The notes under the pieces were generated by a model. That model saw only the letters and a list, made by a program, of their open reading frames with translations. It did no database searches and had not been told where the DNA came from. The translations under genes and the position numbers were made by a program. Below are positions 16,993-25,812 of a stretch of DNA of 64,000 nt, piece after piece. Location of the stretch: positions 61,365-125,364 of the forward strand of contig WTGU01000156.1 of the NCBI GenBank assembly GCA_011523425.1, read 5' to 3'. Each line of letters opens with the position of its first letter. The first letter of the stretch is position 1. This stretch comes from Alphaproteobacteria bacterium (GTDB lineage: Bacteria; Pseudomonadota; Alphaproteobacteria; UBA828).

Positions 16993-19044
16993 ATGGGCCT
17001 CAGGATTGCGATCGATACGGGCGGCACCTTCACCGACGTCGTCGCCATCGACGAAGCGGACGGCAGCCGCTACGCCCTGAAGACACCGAGCACGCCGGCG
17101 GACCCGAGCGTCGGCTTGCTCGACGGCGTCCGCAAGGCGGCCGAGGCGGCGAGCGCGGAGCAGGACGCCCTTGCCTGCCTCCTGCACGGCTCGACGACCG
17201 CGACCAACGCCGTCCTGCAGCATCAGTTCGACGGGCTCGGGCTCATCGTGACCGAGGGCTTCCGCCACGTCATCGAGATCGCGCGCCAGTCGGTCCCGGA
17301 CGGCTACGGCAACTCCTTCTTCTGGGTGAAGCCGCCGCGGCTCGTGCCGCTTCACCTGGTGCGCGAGGTGAAGGGCCGCATGACCCACCGGGGCGAGGAG
17401 CTGGAGGCGCTCGACGAACAGCGACTCGTGGAGGCCGTCGGCGCGCTCGCAGAACGCGGGGTCGTCTGTGTCGCCGTCTGCTTCCTGCACGCCTACGCCA
17501 ACGACGCCCACGAGCGCCGCGCCGGCGCGCTCATCGCCCGGCACTACCCGGATCTCTTCGTCTCGCTCTCCTCGGTGGTGTTGCCCGAATACCGCGAGTA
17601 CGAGCGGGCGATGACCACCCTCATCGACGTGCTGGTGAAGCCCTACTGCCAGACCTATCTGCGCTCGGCCGCGTCGCGCATCGGTGCCGGCGAGGGGGGC
17701 GCGCCGTTCCTCATCATGCAGTCGAACGGCGGCGTCGTGCGCCACGCGACCGCAGGCGAGCGGCCCGTGACCATGCTGCTCTCGGGCCCGGCGGCGGGCG
17801 TGCTGGGCGCCGTGCACATGGCGCGGCTCGCGGGCTTCGAGGACGTGCTCACCCTCGATGTCGGCGGCACCTCGACCGACATCTCCCTGGTCGAGGGGCT
17901 CAAGCCCCAGCTCACCAGCCAGTCGCTGGTCGAGCACTATCCGGTCAAGACGCCCATGCTCGACATCGCCACCGTCGGCGCCGGCGGCGGATCGCTCGCC
18001 TGGGTGGATGACTACGGCGCGCTCAAGGTGGGGCCGGAGAGTGCCGGCGCAGACCCCGGCCCCATCTGCTACGGGCGCGGCGGCACGCGGCCGACGGTCA
18101 CCGACGCGGCCCTAGTGCTGGGCCGGCTGCCCGACCGCCTCATCGGCGGCGGGCTGACGCTCGATGCCGCGGCGGCGAGAGAGGGCTTCGTCCGGCTCGG
18201 GAAGCGCTTCGACCTCTCGCCGGAGGAGACCGCGGCCGGCGTCTTCGAGATCGCCGCCGCGAACCAGGTCCACGGCATCCGCCAGGTCACTACCAGCCGG
18301 GGGCGGGAGCCCGGCCGCTACGTGCTGGCGGCGTTCGGCGGCGCCGGCGGCATGTTCGCGGCCGAGGTGGCGGACTTCCTCGCCATCGGGCGGATTCTCT
18401 CGCCTCCCGACCCGGGCAACCTCTCCGCCTTCGGCCTGCATGTCTCCGACATCAAGCGCGACTACGTCCGCACCCTGGTGCGCCAGCAGGCGGGCGCCGA
18501 TGCAGGCGAGATCGACGGCGCCTGGCGCGAGCTGGAGGAGATCGGCCGTGCCGAGGTGATGGCCGAGGGCGTGACGGCGACGCGCATCGAGCTCCGGCGC
18601 AGCGCCGACGTGCGCTATGTCGGCGAAGGCCACGAGGTCCCCGTCGAGATTCCGCCGGGCGTGGCGGGCGCAGACGCGGTCGCGGCGATGTGGTCCTCCT
18701 TCCACCGGGTGCACGCGGACGCGTTCGGCTTCGACTACGAGGGTCGTCAGGATGTGGAGGTGGTGAACCTGCGCGTGCAGGTGATCGGCCGGGTCGAGCG
18801 GCCCGCGGCGCACGAGCTGCCCGGGGGGGACGGCCCGGCGGCGCCGGTGGCCGAGCGGCCCGTCTATTGGCGGGACACGGGCTGGGTCGCCTGCCCGGTA
18901 TACCGGCGCGAGGCGCTTTCGCCGGGAAACCGGCTCGACGGCCCGCTCATCGTCGAGGAATATGGGTCGACCGTGGTCGTGCCTGCGGCCTGGCGCATCG
19001 CCTGCGACCGCTACGGCAATCTGGTCATGGAGAAGGTGCGATGA
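16993..19044 (+). CDS. Hydantoinase A / oxoprolinase family subunit (second HyuA)
   Basis: A 683-residue HyuA protein with the N-terminal IDTGGTFTDVVAID motif at residues 6-19, MQSNGGVVRHATAGERPVTM and LDVGGTSTDISLV in the ASKHA core, and GGGSLAWVDDYGALKVGPES as family signature. The ATG at 16993 is chosen because it puts the phosphate-binding loop directly after the start; the longer open frame upstream lies inside the M24 gene. Its stop overlaps the next start (ATGA), coupling it to HyuB. It should form an ATP-dependent cyclic-amide hydrolase with that HyuB. Substrate unknown. Confidence 0.92.
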   Translation: MGLRIAIDTGGTFTDVVAIDEADGSRYALKTPSTPADPSVGLLDGVRKAAEAASAEQDALACLLHGSTTATNAVLQHQFDGLGLIVTEGFRHVIEIARQSVPDGYGNSFFWVKPPRLVPLHLVREVKGRMTHRGEELEALDEQRLVEAVGALAERGVVCVAVCFLHAYANDAHERRAGALIARHYPDLFVSLSSVVLPEYREYERAMTTLIDVLVKPYCQTYLRSAASRIGAGEGGAPFLIMQSNGGVVRHATAGERPVTMLLSGPAAGVLGAVHMARLAGFEDVLTLDVGGTSTDISLVEGLKPQLTSQSLVEHYPVKTPMLDIATVGAGGGSLAWVDDYGALKVGPESAGADPGPICYGRGGTRPTVTDAALVLGRLPDRLIGGGLTLDAAAAREGFVRLGKRFDLSPEETAAGVFEIAAANQVHGIRQVTTSRGREPGRYVLAAFGGAGGMFAAEVADFLAIGRILSPPDPGNLSAFGLHVSDIKRDYVRTLVRQQAGADAGEIDGAWRELEEIGRAEVMAEGVTATRIELRRSADVRYVGEGHEVPVEIPPGVAGADAVAAMWSSFHRVHADAFGFDYEGRQDVEVVNLRVQVIGRVERPAAHELPGGDGPAAPVAERPVYWRDTGWVACPVYRREALSPGNRLDGPLIVEEYGSTVVVPAAWRIACDRYGNLVMEKVR

Positions 19045-20957
19045 CGAAGAAGGACGCGAAGGCCATGCTCGGGCCGATCGAGCTCGAGGTCATCGTCGGC
19101 GCCGTCCGCTCGGCGGAGCTCGAGATCGAGGCGGCGGTGGAGCGCACGGCCCGCTCACCCATGATCCGCGACCAGCACGACTATCGCGTCGCTCTCTTCG
19201 ACGCCAAGGGCCGCAAGCTCACCGGGCGCTCCTACTCCGCCCTGGTCGAGCCCGTGTTCGAGTATTTCGGGGCGGACGACATCCACGAAGGCGATGTCTT
19301 CTTCTGGAACGATCCCTACAACAGCGCAGGCGGCATCGGGCACGTGCCCGATCTCTGCACGACGATCCCGATCTTCCACGAGGGTCGGCTGATCGGCTTC
19401 AGCCAGGTCTTCGGCCATCACGACGATGTCGGCGGCTCGGTGCCGGGCAGCCTTCCGGTGCACGCCACCGACATGTGGTCCGAGGGCCTCGTCGTGCCAC
19501 CCATCAAGCTCTACGAGCGAGGCGTGCTGAACAAGGCGGCCTACACCATCATCGGGCGCAACTCCCGTCTCGCCGACCATCTGGAGGGCGACGTCGACGC
19601 GGAGATCGGGGCCGCGCGGCTTGGGTCCGCCCGCGTCGTCGCGATGGCGGAGCGTTACGGTGCCGACGTGCTCGAGGCCGCGTTCGACGCCATCGTCGAG
19701 AACTGCGCCGAGACGCTCCGGCGCGAGCTCCTGCCCAAGATCGCCGACGGCGTCTACCACTGGGAGGATTACATCGAGAACGACGGCGTCGATCCGCCGC
19801 GCCTGCATGCGCTGCGGCTCACCATGACCAAGACGCCCGAGAAGATCACCCTCGACTTCACCGGCACGGATCCGGAGACCAAGGGCCCCATCAACTGGCC
19901 GATCGACTACGCCGAAGGCCGCTTCGTGCGCAAGTGGATGGCGCCGGTGCTCCGCTCGCTGGCGGATTCGCCCGAGCGCGCCGCCGAGATCGACATGAAC
20001 GAGGGCGTGCTCGACGTGATCGACGTGGTCTTTCCCGGCAAGGGCACGCTGGTGACGCCCACCTTCGGCCGGCCCACGGGCATGCGCTTCTTCATCCTGC
20101 TTCGCGCGCTCGGCGTCTTCGCTGCCTGCCTCTCGAAGGCGACCGGCGGGCGCATGCCGGCCGATCACGAGACCATCCGCATCTGGGGGCTGCACGGCCG
20201 GGCGGAGAGCGGCGACTTCTACCTGTTCCGCGAGGTCCTCGGCGGCGGCGGGCCGGGCCGGCCCTGGGCCGACGGCAGCGACGTGGTGCACATCGTACCC
20301 AACTCACGCAACCTGCCGGCCGAGTTCTCGGAGACGCGCTATCCCATCCGTATCGAGCGGCTCGGGCTCAACCGGGATTCCGGCGGCGCCGGCTACCGCC
20401 GGGGCGGGCTCGGCTACGACAAGCGCATCCGCGTCCTCGAGGATTCGACACTCCTCTCCAACGCCGACCGCGCCATGCTGAACACCTACGGCGTCAACGG
20501 CGGCGAGCCGGGCGCTCCCTACGCGATCTCGGTCACCGGGCCGGAAGGCGACGAGCGGCAGGTCGCCGGCATGGCCGACGGTATCGAAGCGAAGGCGGGA
20601 TCGGTCGTGCGCATCGCGACCACAGGCGGCGGCGGCTGGGGCGACGCGCTCCGGCGCGAGCCGGCCACCGTCTGCCGCGATGTCGAGAGCGGGCTGGTCT
20701 CGGCCGCCGCGGCCCGCGAGCGCTACGGCGTCGTCGTGACCCGCGAGGGCGCCGACTGGCGGGTCGACGACGCGGCGACACTGAGCCTCAGAGCCGAGAT
20801 GGCGGCGCGGCGCGGGCCGCTCCCCCTCTTCGACCGGGGCCCCTACTTCGAGGACCGGAAGGCCGAGGGCGCCATCGCCTGGCCTGACGGCTGGAGCGAC
20901 CCGGACGCCGGCTGGCTGGCGCAGAGCGAGGGAGCCGCGCGCGACGCGGCCGAGTAG
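19041..20957 (+). CDS. Hydantoinase B / oxoprolinase family subunit (second HyuB)
   Basis: A 638-residue HyuB protein. Landmarks are GPIELEVIVGAVRSAELEIE at the start, GDVFFWNDPYNSAGGIGHVPD, GHHDDVGGSVPGSLP and the C-terminal TTGGGGWGDALRREP. It is about 40 residues longer than the first and third HyuB because of a C-terminal extension (FDRGPYFEDRKAEGAIAWP). Related HyuB-like subunits of acetone/acetophenone carboxylases also carry extensions, so a carboxylase-type reaction is an alternative. The start overlaps the HyuA stop by four bases (ATGA). Confidence 0.9.
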   Translation: MTKKDAKAMLGPIELEVIVGAVRSAELEIEAAVERTARSPMIRDQHDYRVALFDAKGRKLTGRSYSALVEPVFEYFGADDIHEGDVFFWNDPYNSAGGIGHVPDLCTTIPIFHEGRLIGFSQVFGHHDDVGGSVPGSLPVHATDMWSEGLVVPPIKLYERGVLNKAAYTIIGRNSRLADHLEGDVDAEIGAARLGSARVVAMAERYGADVLEAAFDAIVENCAETLRRELLPKIADGVYHWEDYIENDGVDPPRLHALRLTMTKTPEKITLDFTGTDPETKGPINWPIDYAEGRFVRKWMAPVLRSLADSPERAAEIDMNEGVLDVIDVVFPGKGTLVTPTFGRPTGMRFFILLRALGVFAACLSKATGGRMPADHETIRIWGLHGRAESGDFYLFREVLGGGGPGRPWADGSDVVHIVPNSRNLPAEFSETRYPIRIERLGLNRDSGGAGYRRGGLGYDKRIRVLEDSTLLSNADRAMLNTYGVNGGEPGAPYAISVTGPEGDERQVAGMADGIEAKAGSVVRIATTGGGGWGDALRREPATVCRDVESGLVSAAAARERYGVVVTREGADWRVDDAATLSLRAEMAARRGPLPLFDRGPYFEDRKAEGAIAWPDGWSDPDAGWLAQSEGAARDAAE

Positions 20958-21021
20958 GAGCGGGCGGCATCGCCGGCAGCGGCGATAGCGGCGGGACAAT
21001 GACGATGACGGCGGAGGACAC

Positions 21022-22275
21022 ATGACGGACGCGGCTGCAGGCCCCGACTGGGACCTTCTCATCGACAACGCGACGCGGCTGGATGACGCGACGCCGGTCT
21101 CCATCGGCATTCGAGCCGGGCAGATAGAGGCTGTGGCGCCGTCACTGGCAGGCCACACGGCGTCGCGGATCGACGCCCGCGGCGGCCTCGTCACCCCCTC
21201 CTTCGTCGATCCCCACTTCCACATCGACAAGGTGCTGAGCCGCGACCTGCTGGGCGCGCGGGGGCCGGAGGAAGCCCTCGCCCGTGCCCACGAGGCCAAG
21301 ATCCATTTCACCGTCGCCGACGTGGAGGAGCGCGCCTGCCGCGCCCTCCGACTCGCCGCCGCCCACGGCATCGGCCGCCTGCACGCCCAGATCGACGTGG
21401 ACTTCGCGACCAGGCTGGTCTCCTTCGAGGGCGTGATGCGCGCGCGCGACCGCTTCGCCGGCATCGTCGACGTCACCCTCGTCGCGTTCCCCCAGGAGGG
21501 CATCGTCGCGGACCCGGAGGCGCCGGGGCTGCTGCGCGAGGCTCTCTCCATGGGCGCTGCGGCGGTCGGCGGCCTGCCGGAGGTCGAGGCGTCCGAGGAG
21601 GACCAGCGCACCCACGTGGAGACGATCCTCGAGCTCGCCGCCGCGTTCGACGTTCCGGTCGAGATGCACTGCGACTACCTGGACCGGATCGAGCTCAAGA
21701 CCCTGGAGATGCTGGCCGAAGGCACCGTCGCCCACGGCCTGCAGGGCCGGGTCGTCGCCAGCCACTGCAACGCGCTCTCGCTCTACCCCGACGAGGAGGC
21801 GGCGCGGGTGATCGACAAGGTGCTGGACGCCGACATGGCGATCACGGTGCTGCCGATCGCCAATCTCCAGATGCTCGGCGGGACGGCACGCACGCCCCAC
21901 AATCGCGGCTCGTCACGAGTGAAGGAGCTGCTGGACGCCGGCGTCAACGTCGCCGCAGGGGCCGACAACATGTACGACATCTGGTATCGCTTCAATCGGA
22001 TGGACCCGGTGGAGCTCGCCCACATGACGGTGCACAGCGCGGGCCTCAGGACCGACGAGGAGGTCCGCGAAGGCTTCGAGATGGTCACCACCCGCGCGGC
22101 GCGGATCATCGGCGCGCCCGCGCCTGCCGTCGCCGCCGGCGCACCGGCCGATCTCGTCGTCTTCGAGGCGACGTCCCTGGTGGATATCCTGCGCCGCCTG
22201 CCCGGCCGCCGCATCCACCTCAAGAACGGCCGCCCCGTCGGCGGGCTGGAAGGTTCCTGCTGGGCCGCCCTTTAG
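21022..22275 (+). CDS. Cytosine-deaminase-like amidohydrolase lacking the catalytic glutamate
   Basis: A 417-residue metal-dependent hydrolase of the CodA branch. With a constant offset of two residues from E. coli cytosine deaminase, Gln158, His216, His248 and Asp315 match Gln156, His214, His246 and Asp313; His65 and His67 form the HxH pair. The proton-shuttling Glu217 is replaced by Tyr219 (HCDYLD). Residues after the metal Asp (DNMYDIWYRF) keep the DxWY pattern. The fold and metal site are intact, but classical cytosine deamination is doubtful; ring hydrolysis of a hydantoin- or creatinine-like compound is possible (inference). GGAGGA precedes the ATG. The gene ends the divergent plus-strand set, and its TAG stop lies in a palindromic repeat. 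Confidence 0.85.
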   Translation: MTDAAAGPDWDLLIDNATRLDDATPVSIGIRAGQIEAVAPSLAGHTASRIDARGGLVTPSFVDPHFHIDKVLSRDLLGARGPEEALARAHEAKIHFTVADVEERACRALRLAAAHGIGRLHAQIDVDFATRLVSFEGVMRARDRFAGIVDVTLVAFPQEGIVADPEAPGLLREALSMGAAAVGGLPEVEASEEDQRTHVETILELAAAFDVPVEMHCDYLDRIELKTLEMLAEGTVAHGLQGRVVASHCNALSLYPDEEAARVIDKVLDADMAITVLPIANLQMLGGTARTPHNRGSSRVKELLDAGVNVAAGADNMYDIWYRFNRMDPVELAHMTVHSAGLRTDEEVREGFEMVTTRAARIIGAPAPAVAAGAPADLVVFEATSLVDILRRLPGRRIHLKNGRPVGGLEGSCWAAL

Positions 22276-22426
22276 AGCGTGTCCGCTTTACACGGAAACG
22301 CTCTAGCCTCTTTGTCGCTCACGGCAGCCGGCCTGCGGCCGGCGCCTCCGCGAGGGCGCCGCATAAGCGGCGGGCCGCGGTCGCGGCCTGTCGCGTATCC
22401 GTCAAAGACGGATACGCTCTAGCCTC
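22273..22426. repeat. Palindromic intergenic repeat element (two related hairpins)
   Basis: Hairpin one (22273-22305) pairs TAGAGCG...TCCG with CGGA...CGCTCTA around a five-base loop. Hairpin two contains the perfect dyad GTATCCGTC-AAA-GACGGATAC (22395-22415). Both are followed by the same 13 bases, acgctctagcctc (22298-22310 and 22414-22426), so the unit is directly repeated. A GC-rich stretch with smaller dyads (gccggcctgcggccggc) lies between. The element separates two convergent genes and could terminate both transcripts. It resembles REP/MITE-type intergenic elements of alphaproteobacteria. The stop codon of the upstream amidohydrolase is its first triplet. Confidence 0.75.
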
Positions 22427-22432
22427 CATTCC

Positions 22433-24313
22433 TCACACGCCGACGCGCTGCTTCGCGCGAATCTCGTCCTGATCGGCGCGGGCGGCTCTGACCGCCTCAC
22501 GCTCCGAGACCTCGGGCACGCCGAGATCCCAGGCGGCGTCGCCGGGCGTCCAGGTGTAGGCCTCGGTGGCAATGGTAAGGACCGTGGTTCTGTCGGTGCC
22601 CTTGGCCCACTCGAGCGCGGCTTCGAGATCGGCCGGACTCTCGCAGTGGCGCGCGTGCGCGCCCATGGCTTCGGCGTGCTTCGCGAAGTCCACGAGCGGC
22701 GGGTCGACGGCGCTTGCAGTCCGGCAGTCCTTGAACAGGTTGTTGAAGCCGGGGGTCCCCTTGAACTCCTGCAGCCGGTTGATGATGGCAAAGCCGCCAT
22801 TGTCGCAGACCACGACGATCATCTTGTGGCCGGTGAGCACCGAGGAATAGATGTCCGAGTTCATCATCAGATAGCCGCCGTCGCCCACCATGACGATGGG
22901 CGTCGAGGCCCCCTGGGTCGCCATGGCGTTGCCCCAGCCGCCGGCGATCTCGTAGCCCATGCAGGAGAAGCCGAACTCGAGGTCGAAGGTGTTGGGCTGC
23001 TTGACCCGCCAGCCCTTGGCGACCTCGCCGGGGATTCCGCCGGCGGCGGCGATGAGGGTATCGCCCTCGCCCGCCGCCCTGTTCACGGCTCCCACCACCT
23101 GCGCGTAGGAGGGCACGGGCGCGTTGCTCTGCGCCTGATGCTCGTCCAGGAGTTCGTCCCAGTCCCTGAAGAGCGCCTGCGCCCGTTCCAGGTGGGCGCC
23201 GTCCACCTTCCAGGCGCCGAGCGCGGCGTCGAGCTCCCGCAACGTCTCCAGCGCGTCGCCGACGACCGCGACCGCCCGGTGCTTGGTCGCGTCCCAGCGC
23301 GCGGCGTTGATCGAGATGAACGCGGCCCCACGCGCGAACGCGGTCCACGAGCCCGTGGTGAAGTCCTGCAAGCGGGTGCCGATGGCGAGGACCACGTCGG
23401 CCTCGGCGGCAAGCGCGTTGGCCGAGGTCGAGCCGACGACGCCGACCGGGCCGCAATGGACCGGATCGTCGTGGGTGAGCGTGCCCTTGCCCGCGATGGT
23501 CTCGACCACCGGAATGCCGCGCTCGGCGGCGAACGCCGCGACCGCCGCCTCGGCGCCGGAATAGCGCACGCCGCCGCCTGAAATGATCAGCGGCTTCTTC
23601 GCCGTTCTGAGCAGGGCTGCGGCTTCGGCGACGCGGTCGCGGTCCGGGCGCGGGCGCGGGATCGTCCAAACCTTCTCCTCGAAGAACTCCTCCGGATAGT
23701 CGAAGGCCATCTCCTGGGTGTCCTGGGGGAGCGCGATGAAGGCCGGACCGCAGTCGCCCGGGTCGAGCATGGTGGCGATGGCCTGCGGCATCGAGGCCAT
23801 GAGTTGCGCTGGGTGGGTGATCCGGTCCCAGTAACGCGAGACCGCCTTGAAAGCGTCGTTCACGGTGATAGTCGGGTCGCCGAAGTGCTCGACCTGCTGG
23901 AGCACCGGATCGGGCAGCCGGTTGGTGAAGGTATCGCCTGCGAGAATCAGGATAGGCAGGCGGTTGGCATGGGCCGTTCCGGCCGCCGTCACCATGTTGA
24001 GCGCGCCGGGGCCGATCGAGGACGTGGCGATCATGATCTGGCGACGGCGCCTGGCCTTGGCGTAGCCGATTGCCGCGAGCGCCATGGACTGCTCGTTCTG
24101 GCCGCGCCAGGTCGGCAGCCGGTCCTGAACCGGCTCCAGCGCCTCCGAGAGGCAGGTGACGTTGCCGTGACCGAAGATCGCGAACACGCCGGCGAAGAGC
24201 GGAACGCGCTCGCCGTCGATGGTGGTGTACTGGTTGCACAGATAGCGGACCAGGGCCTGCGCCATCGTCAGGCGTACGGTATCTCCTGCCATCGCTCTCC
24301 CCTCCCCGGACAT
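22433..24313 (-). CDS. iolD: 3D-(3,5/4)-trihydroxycyclohexane-1,2-dione hydrolase (IolD-like, ThDP-dependent)
   Basis: A 626-residue thiamine diphosphate enzyme. The start TVRLTMAQALVRYLCNQYTT and the region GVFAIFGHGNVTCLSEALE are typical of IolD, the ring-opening hydrolase of myo-inositol catabolism. The Glu of RGQNEQSMA should activate the cofactor, and the ThDP/Mg motif is GDGGYLMMNSDIYSS. Length matches IolD (about 620-640). No other iol genes are in the window, so it is either an orphan of a dispersed inositol pathway or a paralogue acting on another cyclic dione. Two ATG codons each have a Shine-Dalgarno (24313 and 24292); the first is used here. Confidence 0.85.
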   Translation of the reverse strand: MSGEGRAMAGDTVRLTMAQALVRYLCNQYTTIDGERVPLFAGVFAIFGHGNVTCLSEALEPVQDRLPTWRGQNEQSMALAAIGYAKARRRRQIMIATSSIGPGALNMVTAAGTAHANRLPILILAGDTFTNRLPDPVLQQVEHFGDPTITVNDAFKAVSRYWDRITHPAQLMASMPQAIATMLDPGDCGPAFIALPQDTQEMAFDYPEEFFEEKVWTIPRPRPDRDRVAEAAALLRTAKKPLIISGGGVRYSGAEAAVAAFAAERGIPVVETIAGKGTLTHDDPVHCGPVGVVGSTSANALAAEADVVLAIGTRLQDFTTGSWTAFARGAAFISINAARWDATKHRAVAVVGDALETLRELDAALGAWKVDGAHLERAQALFRDWDELLDEHQAQSNAPVPSYAQVVGAVNRAAGEGDTLIAAAGGIPGEVAKGWRVKQPNTFDLEFGFSCMGYEIAGGWGNAMATQGASTPIVMVGDGGYLMMNSDIYSSVLTGHKMIVVVCDNGGFAIINRLQEFKGTPGFNNLFKDCRTASAVDPPLVDFAKHAEAMGAHARHCESPADLEAALEWAKGTDRTTVLTIATEAYTWTPGDAAWDLGVPEVSEREAVRAARADQDEIRAKQRVGV

Positions 24314-24463
24314 GCGATCCCTCCGTGATCGACGACCTCATAGTGACACGGTGCGACGGTCGCAACGATTGCTGGCGGCAGACCGCTGAGAAAGAGCGGT
24401 GCGACCGATCGCGCCGGCGGCTTCGGCCAAGCGCTCGACCGCGACGAGGATTCCGGGCGTGCC

Positions 24464-24491
24464 TTGACCGGGGGGGCGTCCCTGATATGGT
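24464..24491 (+). promoter_or_regulatory. Candidate sigma-70 promoter for icd
   Basis: TTGACC (24464-24469) and TATGGT (24486-24491) with a 16-bp spacer, ending 75 bp before the icd start codon, in an otherwise gene-free divergent region (24314-24566). Prediction from sequence only. Confidence 0.4.
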
Positions 24492-24566
24492 GCGCTCGGC
24501 TGCGTCGGCCGCCCACGCTCGCCCCCCGGGGGCGCACACCCATAACGCACTTCTGGAGAGCTGAGG

Positions 24567-25781
24567 ATGGCGAAGATCAAGGTCGCCAACCCCGTCGTCG
24601 AGATCGACGGCGACGAGATGACCCGGATCATCTGGTCATGGATCAAGGATCAGCTGATCCTGCCCTACCTGGACCTCGAGCTCCTCTACTACGACCTCGG
24701 CATCGAGCATCGTGACGCGACCGACGACCGCGTCACGGTCGACTGCGCCGAGGCGATCAAGGAGGTCGGCGTCGGCGTCAAGTGCGCGACCATCACGCCG
24801 GACGAGGCTCGCGTCGAGGAGTTCGGCCTCAAGAGGATGTATCGCTCGCCCAACGGTACGATCCGCAACATCCTGGGCGGCACGGTGTTCCGCGAGCCGA
24901 TCATCTGCCGCAACGTGCCCCGCCTCGTGCCCGGCTGGGAGCAGCCGATCGTGATCGGCCGCCACGCCTTCGGCGACCAGTACCGCGCCACCGATTTCGT
25001 GGTGCCGGGCAAGGGCCGGCTCTCGGTCCGCTTCGAGCCGGAGGACGGCGGCGAGGCGATCGAGCGGGAGGTGTTCGCCTTCCCCGGCGGTGGCGTCGCG
25101 CTCGCCATGTACAACCTCGACGACTCGATCCGCGACTTCGCCCGCGCCTGCATGAACTACGGTCTGGAGCGGGGCTGGTCGGTCTACATGTCGACCAAGA
25201 ACACGATCCTCAAGGCCTACGACGGGCGCTTCAAGGACCTCTTCCAGGAGGTCTACGAGGCCGAGTTCAGCGAGCGTTTCGAGGCGGCGGGCATCGACTA
25301 CGAACACCGGCTGATCGACGACATGGTGGCCGCCGCGCTGAAGTGGGGAGGCGGCTTCATCTGGGCCTGCAAGAACTACGACGGCGACGTGCAGTCGGAC
25401 ACCGTGGCCCAGGGCTTCGGCTCGCTCGGCCTGATGACCTCGGTGCTGATGTCGCCGGACGGCAGGACGGTGGAGGCCGAGGCGGCGCACGGCACGGTGA
25501 CGCGGCACTACCGCGCCTATCAACGGGGCGAGGAGACCTCGACCAACCCCATCGCCTCGATCTTCGCCTGGACCCGCGGGCTCAAGCACCGCGGCCGGCA
25601 CGACGGCAACGAGGCGCTCGCCCGCTTCGCCGACACGCTGGAGCGCTGCTGCGTGGACGCCGTCGAGGCCGGCGAGATGACCAAGGACCTCGCCATCCTG
25701 ATCGGCCCCGACCAGGGCTGGCTCAACTCCAAGGATTTTCTCGACGCGATCGACCGCCGCCTACACGCCGCCATGGTGTGA
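24567..25781 (+). CDS. icd: NADP-dependent isocitrate dehydrogenase (eukaryote-like type)
   Basis: A 404-residue enzyme converting isocitrate to 2-oxoglutarate with NADPH in the TCA cycle. [20 protein letters not shown] is the invariant start of the homodimeric eukaryote-like (type II) IDH common in alphaproteobacteria. [19 protein letters not shown] carries the substrate-binding Ser/Arg residues, [10 protein letters not shown] the metal-binding aspartates, and [12 protein letters not shown] the NADP-binding segment. Full length. GGAGAGCTGAGG precedes the ATG. The gene converges with fhs across a hairpin. Confidence 0.97.
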   Translation: MAKIKVANPVVEIDGDEMTRIIWSWIKDQLILPYLDLELLYYDLGIEHRDATDDRVTVDCAEAIKEVGVGVKCATITPDEARVEEFGLKRMYRSPNGTIRNILGGTVFREPIICRNVPRLVPGWEQPIVIGRHAFGDQYRATDFVVPGKGRLSVRFEPEDGGEAIEREVFAFPGGGVALAMYNLDDSIRDFARACMNYGLERGWSVYMSTKNTILKAYDGRFKDLFQEVYEAEFSERFEAAGIDYEHRLIDDMVAAALKWGGGFIWACKNYDGDVQSDTVAQGFGSLGLMTSVLMSPDGRTVEAEAAHGTVTRHYRAYQRGEETSTNPIASIFAWTRGLKHRGRHDGNEALARFADTLERCCVDAVEAGEMTKDLAILIGPDQGWLNSKDFLDAIDRRLHAAMV

Positions 25782-25791
25782 GGCGTAGCCC

Positions 25792-25811
25792 GGGCGCCGG
25801 CCACGGCGCCC
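25792..25811. terminator. Bidirectional hairpin between icd and fhs
   Basis: GGGCGCCG, loop GCCA, CGGCGCCC: a perfect 8-bp GC stem with a four-base loop filling the 31-bp gap between the convergent stops of icd and fhs. There is no U-tract, so it is either an intrinsic terminator of the GC-rich alphaproteobacterial kind or an RNA-end-protecting stem. Confidence 0.55.
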
Positions 25812-25812
25812 G

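Noticed and set aside
24314..24566. A small coding gene between iolD and icd.
   Set aside because: Frames here are Arg/Cys-rich without domains or Shine-Dalgarno; the region fits a divergent promoter region.
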